Below, piece after piece: positions 6,123 through 13,785 of a DNA stretch of 22,302 nucleotides (position 1 is its first letter; every line of letters begins with the position of its first letter). The translations under genes were made by a program, and so were the position numbers. The notes under the pieces were generated by a model. The model ran no database searches. It was given only the letters and a program-made list of their open reading frames with translations, and was not told the origin of the DNA. Origin of the DNA: an uncultured bacterium (GTDB taxonomy: Bacteria > Cyanobacteriota > Vampirovibrionia > Gastranaerophilales > Gastranaerophilaceae); NCBI GenBank assembly GCA_949035555.1, contig CAROLD010000026.1:1-22302 (forward strand), read 5' to 3'.

Positions 6123-7552
6123 TGGGATTATTTGATTTTTTCAAAAAAAGTAAATATGTTCAGAATTTACGAGGAGAAAAAGTTCTTGTTTTAGGACTTT
6201 CAAAAAGCGGGATTGCTGCAGCAAAACTTGCAAAAAGACACGGCGCAAATGTTTATTTGTCTGAGGGAAACGCTGTTTCAAAAGACAGATTACATTTAGT
6301 AGAAGAACTTAGAGAACTGGGGATAAATGTTGAATACGGCGGACATTCTGATGAATTCATATCAAAATCATACATTGCCGTTACAAGTCCCGGAATTCCG
6401 CCTCATAGTGAAATTATCCAAAAGCTAAAATCTCATCGCATTGAAACAATTTCAGAGCTTGAATTTGCAAGCAGACAAAATGATGAAAATAAATCACAAA
6501 AACAATTTATTACTATAACCGGAACTAACGGAAAAACCACCACAACAGCACTTACAGAATTCATTTTGAAAAAGGCAGGACTTAAGGCAAAAGCCTGTGG
6601 TAATATTGGCATACCTGCAAGCGACCTTGTTGATGAAGAAGATTTAGATTGGCTTGTTTGTGAAGCAAGTTCTTTTCAACTGGAAATGACCAAATTTTAT
6701 GATTCCTACGTTTCTGTATGGACAAATTTTACTCCCGATCATATTGATTGGCATAACGGTTTAGAAAATTACTTTAATGCAAAAACAAAAGCCTTTGAAT
6801 ACGCAACTTTTTCGGTTGTAAATGCCAAAGATGAAAAGTTAGTAGAATTTGCAAATACACTTAAAAAAGAGGAAGAACTTAGAGAAGATGCAGTTTTCTT
6901 TTTTGATGGAAACATTGGAGACAATTGCTGTTATATAGAAAACGATGAGATTAAATTTAAAGAACTCGGAGATGTGGAAACTGTTATTAAACTTTCGGAA
7001 TGTCCACTTATCGGACAGCATAATTATCAAAATATTATGTGTGCAATAATTTGTGCAGAACTGGCAGGTTTTCATAATGGAACAATTAAAACCGAAACAA
7101 TTAGAAACGCAATAATGGAATTTAAAGCGCCTGAGCATAGATTAGAAAAAGTAAGAGAATTTAAGGGAATTACATTCTATAATGATTCAAAAGCTACAAA
7201 TCCGGAAGCGTCAATTGTTGCCATAGATTCGTTTAATAATACCGATGTCGCGTTAATTGCAGGCGGCAGGGATAAAAACACTGATTTGACTGAATTCTGT
7301 AAATCAATAAATGAACATATAAAAACCGTAATTTTAATAGGGGAAGCAACTGAAAGATTTGAAGAAAATCTTATTAAAAACGGTTTTACAAATATAATCA
7401 AAGAAAAAACAATGGAAAGTGCTATTGATAAAGGAATAGAACTTAATCCTGATGTAGTTTTACTATCACCTGCATGCGCAAGTTTTGACATGTTCACAAG
7501 CTACGAACACAGAGGAGAGGTATTTAAAGAATATGTCTTATCGCGAGTATAA
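6122..7552 (+). CDS. murD: UDP-N-acetylmuramoylalanine:D-glutamate ligase
   Basis: A 476-residue cytoplasmic Mur ligase adding D-glutamate to UDP-MurNAc-L-Ala. The N-terminal Rossmann-like uracil-binding domain begins VLVLGLSKSGIAAAKLAKRH. The P-loop is ITGTNGKTTTT (Lys138). The C-terminal region has APEHRLEKV, the YNDSKATNPEAS motif and an IAGGRDKNTD stretch, all typical of MurD. A short N-terminal addition (MGLFDFFKKSKYVQNLRGEK) precedes the Rossmann fold. The start overlaps the mraY stop and the end overlaps the ftsW start by 20 nt. Confidence 0.95.
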   Translation: MGLFDFFKKSKYVQNLRGEKVLVLGLSKSGIAAAKLAKRHGANVYLSEGNAVSKDRLHLVEELRELGINVEYGGHSDEFISKSYIAVTSPGIPPHSEIIQKLKSHRIETISELEFASRQNDENKSQKQFITITGTNGKTTTTALTEFILKKAGLKAKACGNIGIPASDLVDEEDLDWLVCEASSFQLEMTKFYDSYVSVWTNFTPDHIDWHNGLENYFNAKTKAFEYATFSVVNAKDEKLVEFANTLKKEEELREDAVFFFDGNIGDNCCYIENDEIKFKELGDVETVIKLSECPLIGQHNYQNIMCAIICAELAGFHNGTIKTETIRNAIMEFKAPEHRLEKVREFKGITFYNDSKATNPEASIVAIDSFNNTDVALIAGGRDKNTDLTEFCKSINEHIKTVILIGEATERFEENLIKNGFTNIIKEKTMESAIDKGIELNPDVVLLSPACASFDMFTSYEHRGEVFKEYVLSRV

Positions 7553-8735
7553 ATCACCCAAACGAATGGAAGAAGAAAGAAAACGGCTCCGCCACAGACC
7601 CTCTGAACCAGGAGCAATCCTTTCTGCGCCTGATAAATCTTTAATAATAATTGTTGTATTTCTCGTTATTATAGGTTTTTTGGCAATATTTTCTGCAACT
7701 GCACCAAAATGTATGAGAGAAGGTACGAATCTGGCATCTTTTTTGGTAAAGCAAGGTATATTTGCCGGAGCAGGTTTCTTTGCAATGGGATTTTTTGCAA
7801 AATTTGACTATAAAAAACTTCAGAAATATAATATGAAATTTCTCTGGGCAGTTATAATAATGCTTGCAATAGTCAAATTCACCCCTCTCGGGATGGAAAT
7901 TAACGGTGCTAAAAGATGGATAAATCTTGGATTTATGCAATTACAGCCGTCAGAATTTGCAAAACCTTTGTTTTGTATGATGCTTGCAGCAATGTTTAAA
8001 GACAAAATTGATTTAAATACTCTGCTCAAAAACTGGTGGAATATTATATTTCCAATGCTGATAATATTATTCCTCATACTGAAACAGCCAAATTTAAGTA
8101 TGGCTGTAATACTCAGTATGACAACTTTGGGACTTTATATATCAGGAAAAGGTCCATGGCAGCCAATCGCGGCAGGCGGCGGAGTTGTGGTGCTTGGAGC
8201 GCTGACAATGCTTCCAAAACTTCTTCACGGATATCAGATGGACAGAATTACAGTCTGGCTAAATCCGGGAAGTGATGCTCAGGGAAAAGGTTACAATATT
8301 ATCCAATCAATGATAGCTTTCGCCTCCGGCGGGTTTAGCGGAACAGGATATGGCGGCTCAATTCAAAAACTTGCATATCTTCCGGAATGTCACACAGACT
8401 TTATTTTTGCAATTATAGCCGAAGAGTTTGGCTTTTTAGGCTGTTTATTCGTCACCGGACTTTTCGTTGCGCTTGTTCATAGGGGAATACGAATTTCAAA
8501 ACGATGTCCTGATATGTATGGCAAATTATTAGCACTTGGCATTACAATTATCTTCGGGTTTCAGGCATTCTTGAATATGTCTGTTGCAAGTTCGCTTCTG
8601 CCTGTAACCGGTGTAACTCTGCCATTTATCAGTTACGGAGGAACTTCAATTATTGTATCGTTGGCTATGGTGGGAATTTTATTAAATATTTCAAAACAAA
8701 GAATTCAAAGAATAAGGACAGATATTAATGAATAA
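7533..8735 (+). CDS. ftsW: SEDS-family cell-division peptidoglycan polymerase FtsW
   Basis: A 400-residue membrane protein with a basic cytoplasmic N-terminus (residues 1-33, many Arg/Lys) followed by about ten membrane segments. SEDS motifs visible are NGAKRWINLGFMQLQPSEFAK, a loop with Asp248 before GKGYNIIQS (the loop holding the proposed catalytic Asp of FtsW/RodA), LPECHTDFIFAIIAEEFG, and LPFISYGGTS near the C-terminus. FtsW polymerises lipid II at the septum with a class B PBP partner. Its position between murD and murG is the classic division/cell-wall order and favours FtsW over RodA. The frame extends upstream inside murD, but the ATG at 7533 follows GAGGAGAGG. Confidence 0.93.
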   Translation: MSYREYKSPKRMEEERKRLRHRPSEPGAILSAPDKSLIIIVVFLVIIGFLAIFSATAPKCMREGTNLASFLVKQGIFAGAGFFAMGFFAKFDYKKLQKYNMKFLWAVIIMLAIVKFTPLGMEINGAKRWINLGFMQLQPSEFAKPLFCMMLAAMFKDKIDLNTLLKNWWNIIFPMLIILFLILKQPNLSMAVILSMTTLGLYISGKGPWQPIAAGGGVVVLGALTMLPKLLHGYQMDRITVWLNPGSDAQGKGYNIIQSMIAFASGGFSGTGYGGSIQKLAYLPECHTDFIFAIIAEEFGFLGCLFVTGLFVALVHRGIRISKRCPDMYGKLLALGITIIFGFQAFLNMSVASSLLPVTGVTLPFISYGGTSIIVSLAMVGILLNISKQRIQRIRTDINE

Positions 8736-9828
8736 AAAAACATATTTTATTACAGGTGGCGGAACCGGCGGGCATATATATCCTGCAATTGCAGTTGCAG
8801 AAGAATTATTGCTGCAAGCTGACACTGAAAAAATTTATTATGTTGGCAACCCTAATAATCTGGAAGCCGAAATTGTTAAAAATAAAAACTTTGAATTTTT
8901 ACCGGTTATATCTTCTGGTATGCCAAGAAAATTAAGTTTTGAACTTATTACTTGGACATTTAAAATGATTTTTGCCTGGCTAGAATGTTGTAAATACATC
9001 CACACTCATAGTCCTGACATAATATTTGGAACAGGCGGTTATGTTTCCGCGCCTGTATTGTTTGCAGGCATGACAATGAATGTTCCGTTTGTAATGCATG
9101 ATTGTGATGCAAATCCCGGACTAGTAACAAGAAAACTTTCACCTTTTGCGAAAAGTATTTCAATTGCTTTTGATATTGCAAAAGAAAAATTAAATAATCA
9201 AAACTGTATTGTTAACGGAAACCCAATAAGAAATAAATTCTCAACATTATCAAAACAAGATGCAAGAAAAGATTTGGGGTTAGATGATAAGCTCACAGTA
9301 TGTATAATGGGTGGTTCTCAAGGTGCAAAAACCATAAACTCTGCAACTGTAGGAATAATAAAGGAATTATCTGAAAAATATAATCTCCAAATAATCTTCC
9401 AAACAGGTAAACGTAATTATGCAGAGGTAATAGAACGTCTCGAAGAAGTTTATCCGGCCTTTAAAAATGATAAAAATATTATCATTAAGCCATATTTTGA
9501 TGATATGGTAACTGTATTAAAATCTTGTGATATCGCAGTTTCTCGTGCCGGTTCTCTAAGTATTTCAGAAATTTGTGCAAGTGGGGCCGCACCAATATTC
9601 ATTCCTTATCCTTATGCGGCAGCAGATCATCAAAGAAAAAATGCAAAATATATGGTTGAAAATCAAGCAGGTTTGTATCTGGAAGATGTAAATACAAATT
9701 CTGACAGTTTGTTAAAACTTATTATCGGACTTGTAAATAACAAAAATGAGTTATTGAAAATTCAAAGTAAATCTTCAGAACTCGCAAAATTTGATGCCGT
9801 AAAAAATATTATTGAGCAGTTAAAATAA
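8728..9828 (+). CDS. murG: UDP-GlcNAc:undecaprenyl-PP-MurNAc-pentapeptide transferase
   Basis: A 366-residue GT28-family glycosyltransferase at the cytoplasmic face of the membrane. It converts lipid I to lipid II. The N-terminal domain carries GGGTGGHIYPA (residues 10-20) and FGTGGYVSAPVL. The C-terminal domain has GGSQGAKTIN from G195 and SRAGSLSISEICASG from S272, in which E281 aligns with the UDP-GlcNAc-binding Glu. YAAADHQRKNA follows. It overlaps ftsW by 8 nt and has AAGGA at good spacing. It ends the run: murC, murB, ddl, ftsQ, ftsA and ftsZ do not follow. Confidence 0.95.
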   Translation: MNKKTYFITGGGTGGHIYPAIAVAEELLLQADTEKIYYVGNPNNLEAEIVKNKNFEFLPVISSGMPRKLSFELITWTFKMIFAWLECCKYIHTHSPDIIFGTGGYVSAPVLFAGMTMNVPFVMHDCDANPGLVTRKLSPFAKSISIAFDIAKEKLNNQNCIVNGNPIRNKFSTLSKQDARKDLGLDDKLTVCIMGGSQGAKTINSATVGIIKELSEKYNLQIIFQTGKRNYAEVIERLEEVYPAFKNDKNIIIKPYFDDMVTVLKSCDIAVSRAGSLSISEICASGAAPIFIPYPYAAADHQRKNAKYMVENQAGLYLEDVNTNSDSLLKLIIGLVNNKNELLKIQSKSSELAKFDAVKNIIEQLK

Positions 9829-9868
9829 TTTGAATCCTGCTTTGCGTTCATTAGACAAGATATACTAC

Positions 9869-9897
9869 TTGAAATTTGAATTTTCTTGTATTATACT
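9869..9897 (+). promoter_or_regulatory. Sigma70-type promoter of rpsU
   Basis: TTGAAA (9869-9874), a 17-nt spacer and TATACT (9892-9897). Transcription would begin near 9904, about 40 nt before the rpsU start codon. Confidence 0.68.
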
Positions 9898-9945
9898 TAG
9901 GTGTAACCCAAATAAAAATAAGCTATAAAGGTGGTGAAAATATAA

Positions 9946-10119
9946 ATGGCAGAAGTTAAAGTTGGCGAAAACGAAAGTATTGAAAGCGCTTTAAGACGTT
10001 TCAAAAAGAAAATCCAAAAAGCTGGTATTCTTTCTGAAGTAAAAAAACGTGAAAGATACGAAAAACCAAGCGTTAAAAGAAAACATAAATCTGAAGCTGC
10101 TCGTAAGAGAAAAGTTTAA
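9946..10119 (+). CDS. rpsU: 30S ribosomal protein S21
   Basis: A 57-residue basic protein, MAEVKVGENESIESALRRFK at the N-terminus, then KKIQKAGILSEVKKRERYEK and the RKRKV tail. This is the S21 pattern (ESIESALRRFKK, Lys/Arg-rich C-terminal helix). S21 binds the 30S platform near the 3' end of 16S rRNA and helps mRNA selection. A strong AAAGGTGG Shine-Dalgarno precedes the ATG. It is a monocistronic unit with its own promoter and a strong terminator starting 16 nt after the stop. Confidence 0.94.
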   Translation: MAEVKVGENESIESALRRFKKKIQKAGILSEVKKRERYEKPSVKRKHKSEAARKRKV

Positions 10120-10135
10120 GATTTTGTAATAATTT

Positions 10136-10174
10136 AAAAAATCGCGTTTTGAAAACTTCAAAACGCGATTTTTT
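10136..10174. terminator. Strong bidirectional intrinsic terminator after rpsU
   Basis: An 18-bp perfect stem (AAAAAATCGCGTTTTGAA with TTCAAAACGCGATTTTTT) and a 3-nt loop, giving six T on the plus strand and six on the minus. It ends rpsU and the convergent Cys-rich gene, whose stop lies directly next to it at 10176. Confidence 0.93.
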
Positions 10175-10175
10175 G

Positions 10176-10466
10176 TTATAGAATACTAAAACCAACTATT
10201 GAGTGCACGCTGATATTAAACCAATCAAATTCTTTGAATATATTAAGATTGCATTCACAGCCATCTTCGTTACAAGTGCAAATATCTTTAATTCTTGCAA
10301 TTCTTACGTCTCTTAACGCAATTAGGCATTCGTGGCAGTTATCACATTTGCCTAAATATTCATGAATAGTACCAATGATTTGTAGTTGGTTAGTTAAGAT
10401 AAGAACTGTACTGCTGGAATTTTCTTCCATAATGTTGTTTATTACTTCACCTAAATTTTTTGCCAT
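10176..10466 (-). CDS. Cys-rich 96-residue protein, possibly LSm-like fold
   Basis: Not a family I can name. Residues 1-15 look like a short amphipathic helix (MAKNLGEVINNIMEE). Residues 20-36 (TVLILTNQLQIIGTIHEYL) and 48-58 (LIALRDVRIAR) resemble the beta-strand pattern of LSm/Hfq-like domains, a weak inference. Seven Cys form two clusters: C41-x2-C44-x2-C47 and C63-x-C65-x4-C70-x-C72. This suggests a bound metal or Fe-S site, or redox switching. There is no signal peptide or membrane span. A good AAAGGAG precedes the ATG and a TATAAT box lies at 10516-10521, so it may be transcribed separately from the zinc-ribbon gene upstream. Confidence 0.75.
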   Translation of the reverse strand: MAKNLGEVINNIMEENSSSTVLILTNQLQIIGTIHEYLGKCDNCHECLIALRDVRIARIKDICTCNEDGCECNLNIFKEFDWFNISVHSIVGFSIL

Positions 10467-10531
10467 AATAATACTCCTTTCTATTTTAGTAAAAATTAAA
10501 GAAAGAAGTTTTTAAATTATACAAATATCTA

Positions 10532-10762
10532 TTAGAAAGACCTATTTTCAAAGATGTTCTTGTTTTTTAGTTTTTCTTTTGGAACAACTAGCCCGCAATA
10601 TTTACAGGCAAAATACTCATTTGAAGAATCCAGCGGAAGAAATAAATGCTCACATTCGTCAGAGTTTTCCACTATGTCTTCTTGATTATCCATAGGATTA
10701 AAATTATTTGTTTCAGCTTTTTTTTCATTGAAAACGCGAAATAAAAGTTCAAAAATATACAT
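10532..10762 (-). CDS. Small zinc-ribbon-like protein
   Basis: A 76-residue protein beginning MYIFELLFRVFNEKKAETNN. The C-terminal half has C37-x-H39 and C53-x2-C56 (ECEHLF and FACKYCGLV), a likely four-ligand zinc-ribbon site. The middle is acidic. Function unknown. The start codon comes 1 nt after the cdd stop (TAATATG), with no separate Shine-Dalgarno, so translation is probably coupled to cdd. A longer open frame reaches to 10927 but lies inside cdd in another frame, and that part has no coding character of its own. Confidence 0.62.
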   Translation of the reverse strand: MYIFELLFRVFNEKKAETNNFNPMDNQEDIVENSDECEHLFLPLDSSNEYFACKYCGLVVPKEKLKNKNIFENRSF

Positions 10763-10763
10763 A

Positions 10764-11144
10764 TTATAATTTAAAATTTTCGGGAAGTAATTCCGATAAC
10801 TTGTAAGTTTTAAGCTCATTACCGATTTTGAGGATAACATTTCCATCAGGTTCGGTAAACTCGCTAAGAACCTGTCTGCAAGCGCCGCAAGGAGTACATT
10901 TATCCATTTTTGGAGAATAAATTGCAATAGCTTTTATTTTAGTTTCACCGGCAGCAATAGCAGAACCAATAGCGTTACGTTCCGCGCAAATAGTTAATCC
11001 AAAACTGGCATTTTCAAAGTTACAACCGCTGAAGGTTTTATCATTCTCAGTTAAAACGCAAGCTCCAACAGGAAATTTTGAGTATGGCACATATGCATTG
11101 TCGGATACTTCAATTGCTTTTTGCATTAATTCTTCATAAGTCAT
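10764..11144 (-). CDS. cdd: Cytidine deaminase
   Basis: A 126-residue homotetramer-type cytidine deaminase that hydrolyses cytidine and deoxycytidine to uridine and deoxyuridine for pyrimidine salvage. The zinc site is complete: C-A-E-R-N-A (catalytic Glu and first Cys ligand) and P-C-G-A-C-R-Q (two further Cys ligands). NAYVPYSKFPVGACVL and SGCNFENASFGLTICAERNA are typical of the family. GAGG precedes the ATG, and TATAAT (11172-11177 on the minus strand) is a probable -10 about 30 nt upstream, without a clear -35. It leads a two-gene unit with the zinc-ribbon gene. Confidence 0.95.
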   Translation of the reverse strand: MTYEELMQKAIEVSDNAYVPYSKFPVGACVLTENDKTFSGCNFENASFGLTICAERNAIGSAIAAGETKIKAIAIYSPKMDKCTPCGACRQVLSEFTEPDGNVILKIGNELKTYKLSELLPENFKL

Positions 11145-11308
11145 AGCAAATCCTCATATTCTTGTTTTTATATTATACTCCTAATTTCAGAAAATAGATC
11201 CCTTAATCATATGACTAACTTTAAATTTTCTTAATATTTATTGATTTTGTTAAAGAAAATTTGATGGAATGCCGACAATATAACTATACAACACAATAAG
11301 GGCGTACT

Positions 11309-12463
11309 ATGGACGTTTCAAGAATAGAAGCAATATCTCCGCGTCAGATTGACTGGCGGAGGTTGACTGCAAAAGAGATAATTAAATATGAACAGCAGGG
11401 TATTGATGTTCCGATGCAATACCTTCAATGGGCACAGGAATTTGTAAATTCTGTATATTCTGATGATAAAACGACTTATCAAATGGCTTCAACTACAGTC
11501 ACTAAAGACAACCCGAATAATGCAGCACAGGTAAACAGTGAGGAAGCTAGCGGCGAAGAGATTGATGCAACCGACGAATCGGCGGAAGAAGAACCAAAAA
11601 CAGAAGCTCAAACTAAACGCGAAGCACTGCAAGATAATGGGGTAAGCCTGAGAAAACAAGCTCGAATTTTTACCGGTGACAGCAAAGCCGCTAAAAAAGA
11701 GGTTATTAAATCTGTATTTGAAATATCTTCAGCAGAAAAATCCTCAGAAAAAGAGATAGAAATGCTGGAATTATACATGCATATTCTATTGTCAAAAGCA
11801 GAATCCGCACAGGAAGAATTTAAAAGCGAAGTTGAAAAAATAAATAATGGCACAAGTAATAAGATAACTTTTGCAAAAATGAATATTTTACAAAAGCAAT
11901 TAGAAAAATACGGAAATCAGGGGCAATCAAAAATTTCTTCAACCGAAGCAGATTTAACCGGTTACGAAGCTATAATGAATGCTCAAACTCCTGCTATAGC
12001 AAAAGCAAATGATTTTGGAAGTGAAACTATCATTGTTGGTAATGAACTAATTGATACAGCCAAATCACATGGAATATTCGGTATTATTGACAGAATAATT
12101 GGTAAAACTGCTGTAAAATCAGGAACTGGTGCTGTTGACTGGTCAGAAAGAACCGGAAATATTCAGACTGAGGCTTTATCTGCTAATAAATCACATCAAG
12201 CATCAGCTACGGCGTATAAGAGCGAAGTGGAAGCAAAAACAGGAGTTGCGGGTAATCCTTCACCTAAAGCCGAAAATGAAGATGATAAAAATAAACAAGC
12301 AGATAGTAATTCAAAAATAGAAACAAAAATTGATAATGAAAAAGCAAATAAAACTGCGCAGAATGATGGCACAGACACCGCAGATAAAGTTTCAACAAAT
12401 ATAGACGAAATCCTGAAACGCAAAATCAGAAAGGGTGAAAATGTTGACGCCCCTACTGTTTAA
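11309..12463 (+). CDS. Large acidic low-complexity protein of unknown function
   Basis: A 384-residue protein I do not recognise. Residues 1-50 are an ordered-looking block with Trp and Tyr (SPRQIDWRRLTAKEIIKYEQ, then VPMQYLQWAQEFVN). Residues 60-110 are an acidic linker rich in Glu, Ser, Thr and Asn. Residues 115-205 look helical and coiled-coil-like (IEMLELYMHILLSKAESAQ). The C-terminal third is polar, Lys/Asn/Asp-rich and likely disordered. There is no signal peptide or membrane segment, so it is probably cytoplasmic or exported by a signal-less route. A weak AAGGG precedes the ATG; TTGATG (11261-11266) and TATACA (11285-11290), 18 nt apart, could be the promoter. It overlaps the convergent rpe gene by 11 nt. 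Confidence 0.75.
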   Translation: MDVSRIEAISPRQIDWRRLTAKEIIKYEQQGIDVPMQYLQWAQEFVNSVYSDDKTTYQMASTTVTKDNPNNAAQVNSEEASGEEIDATDESAEEEPKTEAQTKREALQDNGVSLRKQARIFTGDSKAAKKEVIKSVFEISSAEKSSEKEIEMLELYMHILLSKAESAQEEFKSEVEKINNGTSNKITFAKMNILQKQLEKYGNQGQSKISSTEADLTGYEAIMNAQTPAIAKANDFGSETIIVGNELIDTAKSHGIFGIIDRIIGKTAVKSGTGAVDWSERTGNIQTEALSANKSHQASATAYKSEVEAKTGVAGNPSPKAENEDDKNKQADSNSKIETKIDNEKANKTAQNDGTDTADKVSTNIDEILKRKIRKGENVDAPTV

Positions 12464-13100
12464 GGGATGCTATAGCTTGTTGGATGTTTTCGGATTTGTA
12501 AATATAATTTCCTGCAACAAGAGAATTTGCTCCAAGGCTTGTGCATATTTCAGCTGTTTGGGCATTTATGCCGCCGTCAACCTGAATAAATAAATTCTTC
12601 GGAGAATGTTTTTTTATTGTTTTAATTTTTTCTGCACAATCAGGCATAAATTTTTGTCCGCCAAAACCCGGTTCAACTGTCATTACCAGTAACAAATCAA
12701 TCTCTGTAAGAAATTCTATAATATCATCCGGATTTGTTTTAGGTTTTATTGATAAGCCGGCTTTGACTCCATATGATTTAATAGTTTTTACCAGCTCTGA
12801 AATTTTTTCTTTATCAACGGCTTCATAATGGAATGTCAAAATATCAGCTCCTGCATTAGCAAAAGGTTCAATATATTTTTCAGGATTTTCAATCATCAAA
12901 TGTACATCTAGCGGCAAATCGGTTACTTGTCTTATTGATTTAACAACTGGAACTCCGATTGTAATATTAGGTACAAAATGTCCGTCCATAACATCAACAT
13001 GAAGCCAGTCAGCACCTGCATTTTCCACGCGTTTAATATCATGTTCAAGATTTGCAAAATCAGCGGATAATATGGATGGTGATATAATAATTTTTGACAT
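12453..13100 (-). CDS. rpe: Ribulose-phosphate 3-epimerase
   Basis: A 215-residue TIM-barrel enzyme interconverting ribulose 5-phosphate and xylulose 5-phosphate in the pentose phosphate pathway. Motifs: ISPSILSADFANLEHDI, H34-V-D36-V-M-D39-G-H-F-V-P-N, LDVHLMIENPE, MTVEPGFGGQKF and VDGGINAQTA. The metal-binding His/Asp set of the family is present. Its ATG directly abuts the rnc stop codon (TAAATG), so it is the last gene of the pyrH-frr-cdsA-rnc-rpe unit. The end overlaps the convergent 384-residue gene by 11 nt and no terminator is visible there, so the two transcripts may run into one another. Confidence 0.95.
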   Translation of the reverse strand: MSKIIISPSILSADFANLEHDIKRVENAGADWLHVDVMDGHFVPNITIGVPVVKSIRQVTDLPLDVHLMIENPEKYIEPFANAGADILTFHYEAVDKEKISELVKTIKSYGVKAGLSIKPKTNPDDIIEFLTEIDLLLVMTVEPGFGGQKFMPDCAEKIKTIKKHSPKNLFIQVDGGINAQTAEICTSLGANSLVAGNYIYKSENIQQAIASLKQ

Positions 13101-13784
13101 TTAGATTATTCCTAACTTTTTACATGCTGAATATGCACATTTTTGTTCTGCTTCTTTTTTTGACAGCCCTTTTTCAACTGCTAAAACTTCATCATTATAT
13201 CGAACTTCAACTTCAAATTCTTTCTTATGCTGTGGTCCGATTTCATTTATTACAGTATAAACAGGTGTGTTTTTTGTCAATCCTTGAGTGTATTCTTGCA
13301 AAATAGCTTTTGCATTAAATTTTTCAAAATGATTACTAACCTCTTCAATATAGGGCTTAAAAGTAGTTTCAATGTATTTTAAAATATCGTTAAATTTACC
13401 GTCCAGATAATAAGCTCCAAGTACAGCTTCAAACGCGCAGGCACATATTGAATTAAGTTTGCGACAACCTTGTTTTTCTTCGTGACGACTCATTATGATC
13501 AGCTGTTGAAGACCATTTTTCTTTGCTATATCTGCAAGAGTATTATCAGAAACAATAATACCGCGAATTTTTGACAACTCCCCTTCTGGTGCATCCGGAA
13601 AAATTTTATATAAAACATCGGAAATTGTCAGTTTTAATACCGCATCCCCTAAAAACTCAAGTCTTTCATAACATTGAGTATGCGGTAAATCTTTTTCCTT
13701 GGTGAAAGATGAATGGGTCAAAGCTATTCTGTAAAGGTCTTCATTTTCAGTTTTAATTCCAAATATTTCCTCTACAGATTTCAT
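13101..13784 (-). CDS. rnc: Ribonuclease III, with an unusual active-site Cys
   Basis: A 227-residue double-strand-specific endoribonuclease acting in rRNA and mRNA processing. The N-terminal nuclease domain has ALTHSSF and the signature E40-R-L-E-F-L-G-D47. The C-terminal dsRNA-binding domain runs from about residue 155 (NAKAILQEYTQGL) to ACKKLGII. The second acidic motif, normally S-I-L-A-D-x-x-E-A, reads S-I-C-A-C-A-F-E-A here: E119 is kept, but Cys116 stands where the family usually has a metal-site Asp (E. coli D114). The codon is TGC, two or more substitutions from an Asp codon. All other signatures are intact, so it is probably expressed and folded. It sits 1 nt after cdsA. Confidence 0.93.
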   Translation of the reverse strand: MKSVEEIFGIKTENEDLYRIALTHSSFTKEKDLPHTQCYERLEFLGDAVLKLTISDVLYKIFPDAPEGELSKIRGIIVSDNTLADIAKKNGLQQLIIMSRHEEKQGCRKLNSICACAFEAVLGAYYLDGKFNDILKYIETTFKPYIEEVSNHFEKFNAKAILQEYTQGLTKNTPVYTVINEIGPQHKKEFEVEVRYNDEVLAVEKGLSKKEAEQKCAYSACKKLGII

Positions 13785-13785
13785 A

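Noticed and set aside
7485..7532. TTG start for FtsW inside murD
   Set aside because: The ATG at 7533 has a strong GAGGAGAGG, and the added residues do not match the family.
10763..10927. N-terminal extension of the zinc-ribbon protein
   Set aside because: It lies wholly inside cdd in another frame; cdd has all its catalytic motifs, so the extension is not real.
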